Source: Nectonema munidae (taxonomy: Eukaryota > Nematomorpha > Nectonematoida > Nectonematidae). From it: 64,000 nucleotides of DNA. The notes under the pieces were generated by a model. That model saw nothing but the letters and a program-made list of their open reading frames with translations. It made no database searches and was not told where the DNA came from. The translations under genes and the position numbers were made by a program. Positions 11,985 through 23,500 of the stretch are shown here, one piece after another. Location of the stretch: contig JAUIRK010000388.1 of the NCBI GenBank assembly GCA_030549495.1, positions 1 through 64,000 on the forward strand. Direction: 5' to 3'. Every line of letters begins with the position of its first letter. Position 1 is the first letter of the stretch.

Positions 11985-12333
11985 AATTTTGTAAAAATTT
12001 TTCAAATAATTTAGATTTGTTGAAGCTTTGAAGTTAGACAGGTTTAAGTCTTGTGCGTAGCGTAGAGCTCGTTCTTGCATCAAAGGCCACTAACAGTTAA
12101 CTTTTGTGAACACATTTTTTGAAACCATTCCCACATAACATGATTCAAACTATCATTTGGTGTTGTTATATTTCTTCTTTTGCGGTCACAACTTGAATTT
12201 TCAAAATATTTTGGACTTGAATTCGACCAATGCCAAAGACCCCAGCTAGTTGTCTAGTACTTTTGCCTTGCCTCGCATTTATAAGATCAATTTTTTGTTG
12301 TAATGTTAGTTCTTTTCTTTTAGGACTTTCCAT
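11985..12333 (-). pseudogene. pogo/Tigger transposase, N-terminal DNA-binding part only
   Basis: Starts at the ATG at 12333 (minus strand). The first 40 or so residues, beginning 'MESPKRKELTLQQKIDLINA' and continuing with STRQLAGVFGIGR, form a CENP-B/Psq-type helix-turn-helix as in Tigger transposases. After a frame change the second CENP-B helix-turn-helix follows: 'MWEWFQKMCSQKLTVSG', then an ALRYAQDLNLSNFKAS block. It stops before the DDE catalytic domain. It is too broken to be found as a long open frame. The family is secure. Confidence 0.7.
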
Positions 12334-12457
12334 TTTGAAATTAATAAAAAATAAAATTGGAATAAATAAATTAGTGAATCTGGATAATTAAAAATAAAAC
12401 ATAAACAGGTAAGTTGCACATCCGGTGGAAAAATTTTTGGAAAGAAGAATAGTTTTG

Positions 12458-12458
12458 T

Positions 12459-12498
<40 letters not shown>
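12458..12498. repeat. Poly(G) run of about 40 bases
   Basis: An uninterrupted G tract of about 40 bases in otherwise AT-rich DNA. A second G-rich tract lies at about 14923-14947. Such runs can form G-quadruplexes and are error-prone in sequencing, so the length is uncertain. Confidence 0.8.
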
Positions 12499-12500
<2 letters not shown>

Positions 12501-13133
12501 TAAACATTTAAATAAAGGATAATTATGAATAAAAAACTATGAACATATACAGAAGATCAAATCAACCAGAGACAAATAAGATAAAAGAAACCTTAATGTT
12601 ACTGTAGCAAAAAATATGAATTGATTGAATAAAAAATATCGAATCAGAGAGGTCTGTCATATGTCACACAGACAGTGCCAGTGATGATGAAGAAAGCCAC
12701 ACGATTGTGATGAGGAAGATCTATTGACTTTCTAGTTTCAGTTCATCGTACATAGACGTGAATTTTAGGTTTTATCTGTGTCAACAAGCCTCTATGCTTT
12801 TCATCTCACTGTAGCTTATTTTACCACTTTCTTGAAATGTTTGTGTGACATATTTCAGTTCTCTCTCATGTGATTTTTTATTCAATCAACTCCTTTTATG
12901 TTATGTTAAGACACAACGACATAAGTAAGAGAATAGTAAAGAGAAAGTATAACACTAACACAAGCAAAGATATTTGACATGATTAGTGATAAATAATCAA
13001 GAAGGATAGTAGTAGTAGTAGTAGTATAGCCAAACACATGCGAAGCACTCATAGTAAGATTCCACCTATTTTTTGTAAATTATATTCTCGAGACACTTAG
13101 TGTACGTGGAGTCTTACCAAGATTGCTTTACAT

Positions 13134-14859
13134 TACGGCTGCTAACGATTAATTTATTTTAAATAGTTAACTTTTTTTATATTAACGATTAATTAATAGT
13201 TAATTTCGATTAAATCAAAACATCAGTTTATAACATTTGCTAACAACTTTATTTAACATATTTTTCATTTGAATTTAAATTTAAGAAGTGTAATAAGCGT
13301 TTTCTCTTTCAAATATCGTCAGATAACCAGCTAGGTAGACACACAAATATATTAACAGTGTTTGGTTCAAGTGATGAACGTGTTTTGTTAACAATGTAAT
13401 CAGCAGAGCTAAATCATCGTTCACACGGAACTGAAGTAGCAGGTACGCAGAGTACAGTTTTAGCAAATAATGTCAATTTTGGATATCGATATTCATTAAG
13501 TTTCCACCATTGTAGTGGAGCAACTGATTCCGCAACTTTTTTCTCCATTTTATATAGTTGCACTTCATCAAAAACATTTTCGGCATCTTCTTGTGAGTCT
13601 GGGTCAGTCTTTATCAACTTGAAATGCTTTTCACTTGTTTCGCATGTAGTGTTATTGATACTATTAGAATTATCTTGTGTGTTTGTCTTTAGCCAATCTT
13701 TATTTGCTAATTATTGTTTAATAAGAGACCAAGTTTGTTCTTTTGCATCATCTAATAAGCACTTCAAGCTACACGTTTGTTAAAGTCATTAATTGAGGCT
13801 TCCTTGAATCTAGTTATATAACCTGAATCATCATCATTCACACTCATATGCTTTGTTAAAAAAGATAACAATGGCAATACACAGCTACATATCACATATT
13901 TTTCACCGCCTAACAGAACTATAGTTTGGCGGAATATGTCTAAAACTTTAACGTATTTTGAAATTTTTCCCCAATCAGAATCGCAAACCGACATAGTACT
14001 TTTCTTTGGTTGACATGAAGACTCTTTAGCCTGCAGCAAACTTTGCAGCATATAAAGAACTCTGTTCCATCTTGCTGTAGCTTACGCAATGGTGAGTCAA
14101 TACAATTTTGCAATTCAGTTGTATTGATCGGGCTATGCTTAAAATGTCCCACAATTTTTCGACACTTTGCAAACAACACTTCGCTATCTGCAGCTTTAAA
14201 TCCATCCAATATGCTTAACTGTAGGCTATGAGCTAAACAAGGAATATGTGAAAAACCTGCTTGAATAACAGCCGACGTCATATTTCGTGCATTGTCAGTT
14301 ACTATAATCTGGATCTTTTCTGTTATATTCCAGTCTTTTGCAAAGTGTTTATATAACTCAGCAACATTGGCAGAATAGTGACGTTCAACTACATTAACGC
14401 ATCTTAGAACAACACTTTTTAAACTCCAGTTATCATTAATCCAATGGCCAATGATTCCACAATAACTTTCATTTCCTAAAGATGTCTAAAAATCAGACGT
14501 TAGTGCAATTGCTTTTGAATTTTTCATGTTGAAGTTTCGAATATTGTAGCGATTGTTTGTTTTGAAGGTAATAAGTAAGGGACGTGTTAGATCCATAATA
14601 TACAAACGATTTGTCACAATAAATGCAATAAACGTTGGCAGTATTTTTAATATTACCATCATCCAACAATTTGAAACCAAAATGATTATGTAATTTGCCA
14701 GAAATAGGTTTAAATTTATTAAATTGTTTTTTTGTCGCCATTTTATTTATTGAGATAGTCTAAAAAATAAAATTTAATCTGATTAGTTAAGGAAAACTTT
14801 AATCGTTAAAATAAATTAACGATTAATCGATCAATTAATCTTTAAATTCCACAGCTCTA
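13134..14859 (-). mobile_element. Complete hAT element with 8-bp target duplication CTTTACAT
   Basis: Flanked by the exact 8-bp duplication 'ctttacat' at 13126-13133 and 14860-14867. The ends are imperfect inverted repeats: 'TACGGCTGCTAACGATTAAT' on the left and, reverse-complemented, 'TAGAGCTGTGGAATTTAAAG' on the right. Further in, 'AACGATTAATTTATTTTAA'-like blocks pair. The element is about 1.73 kb and contains one decayed transposase gene on the minus strand. The 8-bp duplication is diagnostic for the hAT superfamily. Confidence 0.85.
13309..14741 (-). pseudogene. hAT transposase with BED zinc finger (Hermes/ZBED1-like)
   Basis: Begins at ATG 14741 with a BED-type finger ('CIYCDKSF', then histidines about 30 residues later). 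The catalytic core follows: 'SDF*TSLGNESY', matching the family's DxWTS block with the tryptophan codon changed to TAG near 14487. Next come 'WINDNWSLKSVVL', the catalytic aspartate in 'IIVTDNARNM' and the C-H motif 'CLAHSLQLS'. After a frame change near 14040 comes 'MLQSLLQAKES'. The C-terminal dimerisation domain is clear: '[20 protein letters not shown]' then [10 protein letters not shown], one stop, then FSSADYIVNKTRSSL, ending at 13309. A few stops and at least one frame change remain, so it is dead but fairly young. It fills the hAT element delimited by CTTTACAT. Confidence 0.8.
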
Positions 14860-15017
14860 CTTTACATGTGTTTGTGCTATACTACTACTAGGGGTCGTTC
14901 ACAATTGACGTGAACTAAAACTGGAGGGGGAGGGGGGGGGGGGGGGTAACAAAAGTTGACATAAGTCGATTTTGTTAAGTGATGATATATCTAAAATATG
15001 ACATGAGTGGGTTGAAA

Positions 15018-15141
15018 TTTCTCTCTTGATTATCACTAAAATCATACAACAGTGTCCTACCATGTATCTATCCCATCAATTTCTCTCTTGATTATCACTA
15101 AAATCATACAACAGTGTCCTACCATGTATCTATCCCATCAT
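15018..15141. repeat. Direct tandem duplication, two copies of 62 bp
   Basis: The 62-bp block beginning 'tttctctcttgattatcact' and ending 'ctatcccatca' occurs twice head to tail with no obvious differences. This suggests a recent slippage or unequal-crossover event inside the pogo insertion. Confidence 0.9.
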
Positions 15142-16384
15142 ATAAGCATCATATAATATTCACACCACAAACACAAAAGGGTAATCATAATGCTAATGCT
15201 AAAGATAAAATTAGCTTCTATAACTTTATTTCAATAGGGTAACAGAAAAAACAGATGCTTAGGAAGACTGATTTAAAATTCGCAACTAAAAGTGTTTTTA
15301 TTTTGATGTTAAAACTTGATCTCTTTGAAAATTTACCCAATTTGTCCGTTTTGACAAAAATATGCGATAATAGGTGACCGTAATACGCAATACGGAAGTG
15401 ACCGTTATACTCAATAATTATGTAATATATAGAAATATAAAAGAATTCGCGACTATACTTTCTGACCGCTGACCGCTTTTCAGGAGTGACCGTAGGGAGG
15501 AGTTCTACTGTATATTAGTTATATAGTAAAAATGTATAATTTTTTTAATATATATTGGCTTATAATTATTTCTTTCATGTTGAGTATGAAAATTTTATTT
15601 AAAAAAAAGGAAACGCGTTATAAAATCTTTTGAAGATTAGCATGATATAAGGAAGCAACCTGAAAACGAATTGAAAAGAGAACGTGTGATCAAAAGAAAT
15701 GATTTTAAAAAAGAAGTATGTATCTTGACTAAATGAAAGATCTCCCATGTTCCAATGAATTAGGAAGTGGTGTAATGATCTAATATTGGGTGCTTCAAAA
15801 AAGATTTTGACCTTGAAAAATAAATTCCTCTTATCGAGATGAAAAATCTTTAAATTTATAACTTATCAGAAAATATTACAATTAGCATTTCACTAAAAAT
15901 CTAAAAATTTTGAATAGGTCAGAGTTATCAAAACTATCTTAGATGCCAATATGTGGAGATTTAGTCACTATCAAGATAATTTTTAATTTAAATTGAATTT
16001 GTCGATCATTTTCCTTTTGCGTGAAAGCAAGAGTCTTTTAGATGAAGCTGGAAAAACTTTGAAATTGAGCAATGAACATCACGAATGATAAACTTTATTG
16101 GGATCGGTTTACAAATATATTCAGGTTGAATATCTCTTCATATCACCTGATAAACAGCCTAAGATCATCAAGAAGATTCTTTAATTAGAATGCTTTGAGA
16201 GTTGTAAAAAAAAATTTAAAATAAATCCTTAGTTTTTTTGAACACAGATTGCAGAAAATAAATTTCTAATGAAAAAGAGCTACTAGAAAGGATTATAATA
16301 GAGTGAATAGTAAAATTACATACTGTATAAAGTATAGAAGAAATGATGTAGAGTGTAGACTACGAGCCGATAACAAATTTGTAC

Positions 16385-18343
16385 TTGACGGACATTTTTG
16401 TACTAACGCCGTTGACGGACTAGGGACAATTTTGTCCAATTTTCAACATTACGTTTTTTCATCAGAAAATAGTGAAATCATTATACCACAAGTTAATTGT
16501 ATGAATTACTTGAAAATAAAAGGAGAAAACATTCTATAAAAGTCATTTTTAACGGTGAAAATTTCATCAATTTAACACCATCTATATTTTTTTAAACTTG
16601 ATCTAGTACTGGTTGTTAAAATTTCAATTAGGAACATAATAGAATATGTTTTTTTGGGCTATATTAGTAAGCAATTTATCAAAAGTTCAAAATGTACGAA
16701 TTGAAAAATGGTAAATTAACATAATAAAATTGTATTTTTACTACTAGAAAATTGTATTCTAGACCGTTTTTTTACATTTTCAGATCGATAATTCCTAAGT
16801 ATTCGAATTTGCATCACTGTTATAAAAGTTTTTAGATCAGTCATCTCTTAGCCTACTTTAGGGCCTTGATTAGTATCGGTCAAAATGGAGATCAAAAAGT
16901 CAAAGTTTCCGATTTGTTTTCAAGTTCAGGCAATCCCTTCTTGAGAGCAAGCTTGGGTCGGGATATGTTCACTCTCATACATGTTTTTCTCCGTTTTGAT
17001 AAAAAAGAAGATAGATATCCCTTGGACAAAATAAGGGCTATAAGAAAGCTACATAACAACTTCTATAGTAAATTTTGAAGATATTGGACTCCACACTCAG
17101 CGCTCACGATAGATGTCCAACTAGTTACTTTCAGAGGAGGTTGCTCGATAAATATTTATGACCTTAAGAAGCCCGGCCACTATGGGGTGAAGTTTTATCA
17201 CTTGAACGACGCTAAATATTTTTGCTGTATGAAACATAATATTTACATGCCTGGTTTACAAGACCCCTCCTACTTTTCTGCTTTGAACGTGTGCAAGCGT
17301 TTGATAAAAGAGTTATACCATCCCGAAAGGTTGTAGATTATACACTGATCGATTTTTTACTAGTCATGAACTTCTTATTTGGTGTCATGGCCAAGACGTT
17401 TCATTATGTGGAACAGTTATGGCTAACAGAAGGTTTCTTACTTTTATATTCAGGCCACCCATCTTAAAGAGTTGAAATTATGTGAGTGTGAGAGTAGAAT
17501 AATTTGAACAAACTTTGCTTCTTTGACTGCCTACTTACCAAAAAAAAACATTCTTCTAAAAACTTCAAAGTTGTGTATATTCTATCCTCACAACCTAAAA
17601 ATCGAAGAGTAAATAATGTTCATTCTAAACCTGACAGCTTATTATCTTATAATGAATATAAAGGAAGAGTGGATGTTGCTAATAAAATGCTCAGAGCCTA
17701 CAGGTCTTACAAGCCTAATAGAAAATGGACTCATGCAGTTTTTTCTAACTATTTAGACATTATTAGTGTCTTGAACACCTGGATAATTACCAAGTTCAAC
17801 TCACCTGACAAATTTCCTTCAACCAAAGAAAGTGGAAGAAAAGTTTTCATACAGAATTTATCCTTTCTGGCCGAAGAATCAATGAAAACAAGATCAATGA
17901 TATCCGAAGTACCCTTAGCTATCAGAATCGTACTCTCTTTTTATGGTTTTTCTCAAGAAACTACTCAACCAACGACTTCCATCTCAAGATATTTGTTCTA
18001 CCTTTGCAAATTAAAAAGAAAAAAAGCATCTAAAAAGTGTGAAAAGTGCAAAAAGTTTGTTTGCAATGTACATTATAGAATAATTCTAAAGCTCTGAATG
18101 CTTTAGTCAAAACATATAAATTTAACTCCATCTATACTAACTTTTACTTTAATTTCAAAATTTTATTTTTTTCAAAAACAATAAAATAATTTTTTTTGCT
18201 AATTTTATTTTATTTTGATTTTTTATCCTAACGAGAAGGTTAACATGTTACTTTTGAAAGAGGTTTCTATGATGGATATTTTAGAAAAATGTCTTAAATT
18301 GGCAAAGTACAAAATTGTCCGGGGTCCGTCAAGCGAGGGTAAT
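16385..18343 (+). mobile_element. piggyBac element inserted in P1 copy B
   Basis: The left end 'acttgacggacatttttgta' and the right end (reverse-complemented 'ccctcgcttgacgga' followed by CCCCGGACAATTTTGTA) are inverted repeats. The right end next to 'taataaatt' matches a 'TTAAATAAATT' site in intact P1 copies, so a TTAA target is likely. About 110 bp of P1 core present in copies A and C are missing at the left junction, as is the outermost part of the left end. A deletion therefore followed the insertion. One plus-strand transposase gene lies inside. Confidence 0.6.
16840..18097 (+). pseudogene. piggyBac transposase (DDE_Tnp_1_7), N-terminus missing
   Basis: Pieces follow piggyBac order. 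'LAYFRALISIGQN' and 'VSDLFSSSGNPFLRASLGRD' come first, then 'HVFLRFDKKEDRYPLDKIRA' (16866-17078). Next is the first catalytic aspartate in 'LTIDVQLVTFRGG', where the usual E after D is V. The second is in 'YTDRFFTSHEL' (about 17340), then 'GTVMANRR' in place of the GTVRxNR block. From 17504 the C-terminal half is open: 'SYNEYKGRVDVANKMLRAYR' with the third aspartate, SYKPNRKWTHAVFSNYLDI, and a terminal cysteine motif 'CEKCKKFVCNVHY'. Several stops and frame changes lie between 17078 and 17504. The acidic N-terminus is absent. Cut-and-paste at TTAA is the known chemistry of the family. Confidence 0.8.
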
Positions 18344-18359
18344 AAATTAAGAAAATAAT

Positions 18360-18967
18360 CACCAGAAAAATACTGCAAGTAGAATTTATTTTTAATTTTT
18401 TATATTTGACATTGATTGCAAATAAAAATTTTTTTTTTCAATAAAAAATTTAATTTTGACTTGAGCTGTCATTTATATATATATATATAACAATTTTTTG
18501 ACAAGGTTTGATTGATTGTCATAAAAAATGAACATCACCACTAAATTCTACGTACTTGAAAATGAGCAAATATGTATAAGAAATTTTTATAAGAATAAAT
18601 CATTTAATTTTGACATGGGCTGTCTAATTTAAATCATTTTTGACCCATTTGACTAATTTTCATAAAAAAAGGAATATTATCAGTAAACTGAGCCTATACA
18701 TGAAAACGTGTATATATGTCTAAAAAACTTTATATAATTATTTGGATAAAATGTTTCTTTTTGAGATGAACTGTCATATATAAATAACTTTTTTGACACG
18801 TTTGATTGATTTCAAAAAAATGAATATCACCACTGAATTTAGCATAATTGAAAATAGGTATATATGTGTAAAAAACTTTATATAATCATTTAGATAAAAA
18901 TTTCCTTTTTGAGATGAGGTGTCAAATATAAATCAAATTTTTGAAAGATTTGATTGATTTTCATAAT
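18360..18967 (-). repeat. P1 array 1, inverted copy
   Basis: About four units of array 1 on the minus strand, recognisable by 'gatgagctgtca', 'tttgattgatt' and 'tgaattcagc'-related blocks. A (ta)n run lies at about 18476-18489. The array ends abruptly at the first satellite monomer. Confidence 0.75.
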
Positions 18968-20564
18968 ACAGGTCCTCCATGAATGTATTGTCCGCTCTAA
19001 GGCGGTGAACCAGAATGTGAATGTGAGGTAATGTGAACCATAATTCAAACTCATTGTTGCGTGTTTTCCCCAACCTAGCGCCTAGGCAATAGGAACTAGT
19101 TTTTACTTAGATTTAGCTCTTTTTTATCTTATTATACTTGCGTGTCTTTCGGTTTGTGTTAAAATTCTTTTGTGTATAGTGGAAATGGAATACAGGTCCC
19201 CCCATGAAGGTATTGTCCGCTCGAAGGCGGGGGTGTCATGTGAACCAGAATTCACACTCATTGTTGCCTGTTTCCCCCAACCTAGCGCCTAGGCAATAGG
19301 AACTAGTTTTTACTTAGATGCTTTTTATCTTATTATACTTGCGTGTCTTTCGGTTTGTGTTAAAATTCATTTGTGTATAGTGAATCTGGAATACAGGTCC
19401 CCCCATGAAGGTATTGTCCGCTCGAAGGCGGGGGTGTCATGTGAACCAGAATTCACACTCATTGTTGCATGTTTCCCCCAATCTCGCACCCAGGCAATAG
19501 GAAATCATTTTCATTTAGATTTAGCTCTTTTTTATCTTATTATACTTGCGTGTCTTTCGGTTAGTGTTAAAATTCATTTGTGTATAGTGGATCTGGAATA
19601 CAGCCCCCCCCCCCCCCCATGAACGTATTGTCCGCTCAAAGGCGGGGTGTCATGTGAACCAGAATTCACACTCATTGTTGCCTGTTTCCCCCAACCTAGC
19701 GCCTAGGCAATAGGAACTAGTTTTTACTTAGATTTAGCTCTTTTTTATCTTATTATACTTGCGTGTCTTTCGGTTTGTGTTAAAATTCTTTTGTGTATAG
19801 TGGAAATGGAATACAGGTCCCCCCATGAAGGTATTGTCCGCTCGAAGGCGGGGGTGTCATGTGAACCAGAATTCACACTCATTGTTGCCTGTTTCCCCCA
19901 ACCTAGCGCCTAGGCAATAGGAACTAGTTTTTACTTAGATGCTTTTTATCTTATTATACTTGCGTGTCTTTCGGTTTGTGTTAAAATTCATTTGTGTATA
20001 GTGGATCTGGAATACAGGTCCCCCCATGAAGGTATTGTCCGCTCGAAGGCGGGGGTGTCATGTGAACCAGAATTCACACTCATTGTTGCCTGTTTCCCCC
20101 AATCTCGCACCCAGGCAATAGGAACTCATTTTCATTTAGATTTAGCTCTTTTTTATCTTATTATACTTGCGTGTCTTTCGGTTAGTGTTAAAATTCATTT
20201 GTGTATAGTGGATCTGGAATACAGCCCCCCCCCCCCCCATGAACGTATTGTCCGCTCGAAGGCGGGGTGTCATGTGAACCAGAATTCACACTCATTGTTG
20301 CCTGTTTCCCCCAACCTAGCGCCTAGGCAATAGGAACTAGTTTTTACTTAGATTTAGCACTTTTTTATCTTATTATACTTGCGTGACTTTCGGTTTGTGT
20401 TAAAATTCATTTGTGTATAGTGGATCTGGAATACAGGTCCCCCCATGAAGGTATTGTCCGCTCGAAGGCGGGGGTGTCATGTGAACCAGAATTCACACTC
20501 ATTGTTGCCTGTTTCCCCCAATGTCGGACCCAGGCAATAGGAACTCATTTTCATTTAGATTTAG
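18968..20564 (+). repeat. Satellite: eight about 200-bp monomers with a 621-bp trimeric higher-order repeat
   Basis: Monomers start at an 'acag[gc][tc]cc' block at 18968, 19192, 19393, 19600, 19813, 20014, 20221 and 20433. Intervals are 224, 201, 207, 213, 201, 207 and 212 bp, so lengths and variants repeat every three monomers (621 bp). Shared blocks are 'attgtccgctcgaaggcggg', 'gtgaaccagaattcacactc', 'aggcaataggaact' and 'cttgcgtgtctttcggtt'. Every third monomer carries a run of C instead of 'aggtcccccc'. The last monomer breaks at 'tttagct', where the minisatellite starts. Open frames over this stretch are side effects of the repeat. Confidence 0.9.
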
Positions 20565-23500
20565 CTGATCACCCCTGTTTTCTTGATTACCATTTACTTC
20601 ACCTTGAACATTTGTACGATTATGATGAGTAAAAAAATCACCCCTGTTTTCTTGATTACCATTTACTTCACCTTGAACATTTGTAGAATTATGATGAGTA
20701 AAAAAATCACCCCTGTTTTCTTGATTACCATTTACTTCACCTTGAACATTTGTACGATTATGATGAGTAAAAAAATCACCCCTGTTTTCTTGATTACCAT
20801 TTACTTCACCTTGAACATTTGTACGATTATGATGAGTAAAAAAATCACCCCTGTTTTCTTGATTACCATTTACTTCACCTTGAACATTTGTACGATTATG
20901 ATGAGTAAAAAAATCACCCCTGTTTTCTTGATTACCATTTACTTCACCTTGAACATTTGTACGATTATGATGAGTAAAAAAATCACCCCTGTTTTCTTGA
21001 TTACCATTTACTTCACCTTGAACATTTGTACGATTATGATGAGTAAAAAAATCACCCCTGTTTTCTTGATTACCATTTACTTCACCTTGAACATTTGTAG
21101 AATTATGATGAGTAAAAAAATCACCCCTGTTTTCTTGATTACCATTTACTTCACCTTGAACATTTGTAGAATTATGATGAGTAAAAAAATCACCCCTGTT
21201 TTCTTGATTACCATTTACTTCACCTTGAACATTTGTACGATTATGATGAGTAAAAAAATCACCCCTGTTTTCTTGATTACCATTTACTTCACCTTGAACA
21301 TTTGTACGATTATGATGAGTAAAAAAATCACCCCTGTTTTCTTGATTACCATTTACTTCACCTTGAACATTTGTACGATTATGATGAGTAAAAAAATCAC
21401 CCCTGTTTTCTTGATTACCATTTACTTCACCTTGAACATTTGTACGATTATGATGAGTAAAAAAATCACCCCTGTTTTCTTGATTACCATTTACTTCACC
21501 TTGAACATTTGTAGAATTATGATGAGTAAAAAAATCACCCCTGTTTTCTTGATTACCATTTACTTCACCTTGAACATTTGTAGAATTATGATGAGTAAAA
21601 AAATCACCCCTGTTTTCTTGATTACCATTTACTTCATCTTGAACATTTGTACGATTATGATGAGTAAAAAAATCACCCCTGTTTTCTTGATTACCATTTA
21701 CTTCACCTTGAACATTTGTAGAATTATGATGAGTAAAAAAATCACCCCTGTTTTCTTGATTACCATTTACTTCGCCTTGAACATTTGTACGATTATGATG
21801 AGTAAAAAAATCACCCCTGTTTTCTTGATTACCATTTACTTCACCTTGAACATTTGTAGAATTATGATGAGTAAAAAAATCACCCCTGTTTTCTTGATTA
21901 CCATTTACTTCACCTTGAACATTTGTACGATTATGATGAGTAAAAAAATCACCCCTGTTTTCTTGATTACCATTTACTTCACCTTGAACATTTGTAGAAT
22001 TATGATGAGTAAAAAAATCACCCCTGTTTTCTTGATTACCATTTACTTCACCTTGAACATTTGTAGAATTATGATGAGTAAAAAAATCACCCCTGTTTTC
22101 TTGATTACCATTTACTTCACCTTGAACATTTGTAGAATTATGATGAGTAAAAAAATCACCCCTGTTTTCTTGATTACCATTTACTTCACCTTGAACATTT
22201 GTAGAATTATGATGAGTAAAAAAATCACCCCTGTTTTCTTGATTACCATTTACTTCACCTTGAACATTTGTACGATTATGATGAGTAAAAAAATCACCCC
22301 TGTTTTCTTGATTACCATTTACTTCACCTTGAACATTTGTAGAATTATGATGAGTAAAAAAATCACCCCTGTTTTCTTGATTACCATTTACTTCACCTTG
22401 AACATTTGTACGATTATGATGAGTAAAAAAATCACCCCTGTTTTCTTGATTACCATTTACTTCACCTTGAACATTTGTAGAATTATGATGAGTAAAAAAA
22501 TCACCCCTGTTTTCTTGATTACCATTTACTTCACCTTGAACATTTGTACGATTATGATGAGTAAAAAAATCACCCCTGTTTTCTTGATTACCATTTACTT
22601 CATCTTGAACATTTGTACGATTATGATGAGTAAAAAAATCACCCCTGTTTTCTTGATTACCATTTACTTCACCTTGAACATTTGTAGAATTATGATGAGT
22701 AAAAAAATCACCCCTGTTTTCTTGATTACCATTTACTTCGCCTTGAACATTTGTACAATTATGATGAGTAAAAAAATCACCCCTGTTTTCTTGATTACCA
22801 TTTACTTCACCTTGAACATTTGTAGAATTATGATGAGTAAAAAAATCACCCCTGTTTTCTTGATTACCATTTACTTCACCTTGAACATTTGTAGAATTAT
22901 GATGAGTAAAAAAATCACCCCTATTTTCTTGATTACCATTTACTTCACCTTGAACATTTGTACGATTATGATGAGTAAAAAAATCACCCCTGTTTTCTTG
23001 ATTACCATTTACTTCATCTTGAACATTTGTACGATTATGATGAGTAAAAAAATCACCCCTGTTTTCTTGATTACCATTTACTTCACCTTGAACATTTGTA
23101 GAATTATGATGAGTAAAAAAATCACCCCTGTTTTCTTGATTACCATTTACTTCACCTTGAACATTTGTAGAATTATGATGAGTAAAAAAATCACCCCTGT
23201 TTTCTTGATTACCATTTACTTCACCTTGAACATTTGTAGAATTATGATGAGTAAAAAAATCACCCCTGTTTTCTTGATTACCATTTACTTCACCTTGAAC
23301 ATTTGTAGAATTATGATGAGTAAAAAAATCACCCCTGTTTTCTTGATTACCATTTACTTCACCTTGAACATTTGTACGATTATGATGAGTAAAAAAATCA
23401 CCCCTGTTTTCTTGATTACCATTTACATCACCTTGAACATTTGTACGATTATGATGAGTAAAAAAATCACCCCTGTTTTCTTGATTACCATTTACATCAC

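Larger units (their letters stand above)
13008..14893. mobile_element. Palindromic MITE split by a hAT element
   Basis: The left arm at about 13008-13070 reads 'tagtagtagtatagcc' then 'aaacacatg' and 'agtaagattccac'. The complementary right arm is 'gtggagtcttacc' (about 13108-13120), then, beyond the hAT, 'catgtgtttgtgctatacta' and 'ctacta' (14866-14893). Removing the hAT and one target copy leaves a palindrome of about 160 bp, the form of a small foldback MITE. The microsatellite-like (tag)n run at its edge may have helped define the arms. Confidence 0.55.
11976..15510 (-). mobile_element. pogo/Tigger element inserted in P1 copy B, itself invaded
   Basis: The right edge at 15510 reads, on the minus strand, 'CAGTAGAACTCCTCC' followed by 'ACGGTCACTC' and 'AAGCGGTCA', a Tigger-type terminal repeat, next to a TA. 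In P1 copies A and C the matching sequence 'ctaatatgcagcc' is uninterrupted, so the break falls at a TA, the pogo/Tigger target. About 3 kb further along the same strand lies a CENP-B-type N-terminus (12333 down to 11985), consistent with one minus-strand element swollen by later insertions. The left end and TA duplicate were not found. Joining these two parts into one element is inference. Confidence 0.45.
11283..18967 (-). mobile_element. Element P1, copy B (inverted, heavily invaded)
   Basis: Inverted relative to copies A, C and D. Its right terminus is at 11283 ('CCCTATTAGTGCTGGG'; the flanking TTAA is decayed to 'atta'). The right-end unique part and two array-2 units fill 11283-11975, matching copy D closely. 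The core reappears at 15511-16384 and array 1 at 18360-18967. The gap from 11976 to 15510 is filled by a pogo element containing further insertions, and 16385-18343 by a piggyBac. Array 1 is cut off at 18967 by the satellite. The stated span therefore includes several foreign elements. Confidence 0.65.

Noticed and set aside
12458-12498. Poly(G) tract as a regulatory G-quadruplex or telomere-like signal
   Set aside because: A plain homopolymer inside transposon debris, with no telomere-type repeat; it may also be of uncertain length.
16303-16539. 78-codon frame at the left end of the piggyBac in P1 copy B
   Set aside because: It begins in P1 core sequence and crosses the piggyBac terminus, so it is accidental.
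19371-20632. Open frames of 73-113 codons over the satellite
   Set aside because: The same peptide (MCIV[ND]LEYRSPHEGIVRSKAG) repeats with the satellite monomers and breaks at the C-run; it is repeat-driven.
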